The notes below the pieces were generated by a model. It was given only the letters and a program-made list of their open reading frames with translations, did not search any database and was not told the DNA's origin. A DNA stretch of 14,675 nt, taken from assembly GCA_023423285.1 (NCBI GenBank), contig JAFAFV010000133.1:1-14675 (forward strand), given 5' to 3'. This DNA is from Bacteroidota bacterium. GTDB lineage: Bacteria > Bacteroidota > Bacteroidia > Chitinophagales > Chitinophagaceae. The position numbers were made by a program, and so were the translations under genes. Below, one piece after another: positions 14,458-14,675 of the stretch; the first letter of the stretch is position 1; the number at the start of each line of letters is the position of its first letter.

Positions 14458-14494
14458 ACGCGGCAGGCGCGTTGCATTTATAATGTGCGCGCAC
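14458..14494. promoter_or_regulatory. Two GC-rich palindromes between divergent promoters
   Basis: ACGCG-GCAGG-CGCGT (14458-14472) and the perfect 10-bp palindrome GTGCGCGCAC (14485-14494) stand out in an otherwise AT-rich gap. They lie between the TRIC -7 box and the crotonase -7 box and could be operator sites. No regulator is known. Confidence 0.3.
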
Positions 14495-14530
14495 CGTATG
14501 CAAATAACAAATTTATCTGTAATAAAAAAT

Positions 14531-14538
14531 TAGATTTG
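14531..14538 (+). promoter_or_regulatory. -7 box for the enoyl-CoA hydratase gene
   Basis: TAGATTTG is an exact TAnnTTTG match 15 bp before the ATG at 14554. No TTG is seen at -33. Confidence 0.5.
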
Positions 14539-14553
14539 TACAAAATTAAACAC

Positions 14554-14675
14554 ATGCCATACACCATGCTTATTGTTGATACCGACGATCATATCTGCAC
14601 CATCACCATTAACCGGCCTGATAAACTGAACGCGCTGAACCAGACAGTAATGGATGAACTTGCAACTGCTGTTGA
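14554..14675 (+). CDS. Enoyl-CoA hydratase/isomerase family protein (3' truncated)
   Basis: Only the first ~40 residues are in the window; the frame is still open at the right edge. They show the N-terminal hairpin of the crotonase fold: a short strand, then ICTITINRPDKLNALN, whose NRPxxxNAL motif is the classic opening of enoyl-CoA hydratases and isomerases, and then a helix with MDELATAV. The ATG at 14554 gives a normal-length N-terminus; an in-frame ATG at 14566 is an alternative. The gene probably acts in fatty-acid or phenylacetate-type acyl-CoA breakdown. Oxyanion-hole and catalytic residues lie outside the window, so the exact reaction is open. Confidence 0.85.
   Translation, partial: MPYTMLIVDTDDHICTITINRPDKLNALNQTVMDELATAV

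Overview
The window looks like a chromosomal segment of a Bacteroidota bacterium, most like the Chitinophagaceae. Four things point that way: perfect or near-perfect TAnnTTTG -7 promoter boxes just upstream of many genes, few Shine-Dalgarno sequences, a Bat-type vWA/TPR gene pair, and LES-style lipoproteins. No plasmid, phage, IS element, tRNA, rRNA or CRISPR array was seen. The assignment rests on protein motifs and promoter style, not on a database match.

Layout, left to right. 1-269 (+) is the 3' end of a POT-family peptide transporter. It converges on a leftward block: a class D beta-lactamase lipoprotein (1999-2910), a Bat-type vWA membrane protein (889-1917) with its own two-box promoter, and an overlapping TPR protein (273-896). 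3080-3652 (+) encodes a 2H/LigT-fold protein that has lost both catalytic histidines. It converges, overlapping by 8 bp, on a leftward zwf-pgl operon covering the first two steps of the oxidative pentose phosphate pathway. 6125-7207 (+) is an AmiD-like lipoprotein amidase, and 7313-9931 (+) is a large cytosolic GH63-type glucosidase.

9932-10717 has no convincing protein gene. It appears to hold a leftward structured RNA of about 550 nt (roughly 10496 to 9946). The evidence is a three-way junction at one end, several GNRA-capped hairpins (three share the core CAGCAATG with a GCAA loop), a long helix, a -7-like box upstream and a U-tailed terminator downstream. I could not match it to tmRNA, RNase P RNA or another named class, and it is the most interesting item here.

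To the right is a leftward AraC-type regulator with an unusual cysteine cluster (10718-11641). It is divergent from lpxA, which overlaps an ABC ATPase gene (11843-13244). A stand-alone B12-binding domain of the methylmalonyl-CoA mutase type follows (13336-13743), then a leftward TRIC/UPF0126 channel (13814-14419) divergent from an enoyl-CoA hydratase cut off by the window end (from 14554).

Most genes are envelope or housekeeping functions: peptidoglycan turnover (amidase, beta-lactamase), lipid A synthesis (lpxA), carbon metabolism (zwf, pgl, glucosidase) and acyl-CoA metabolism (B12 domain, crotonase).
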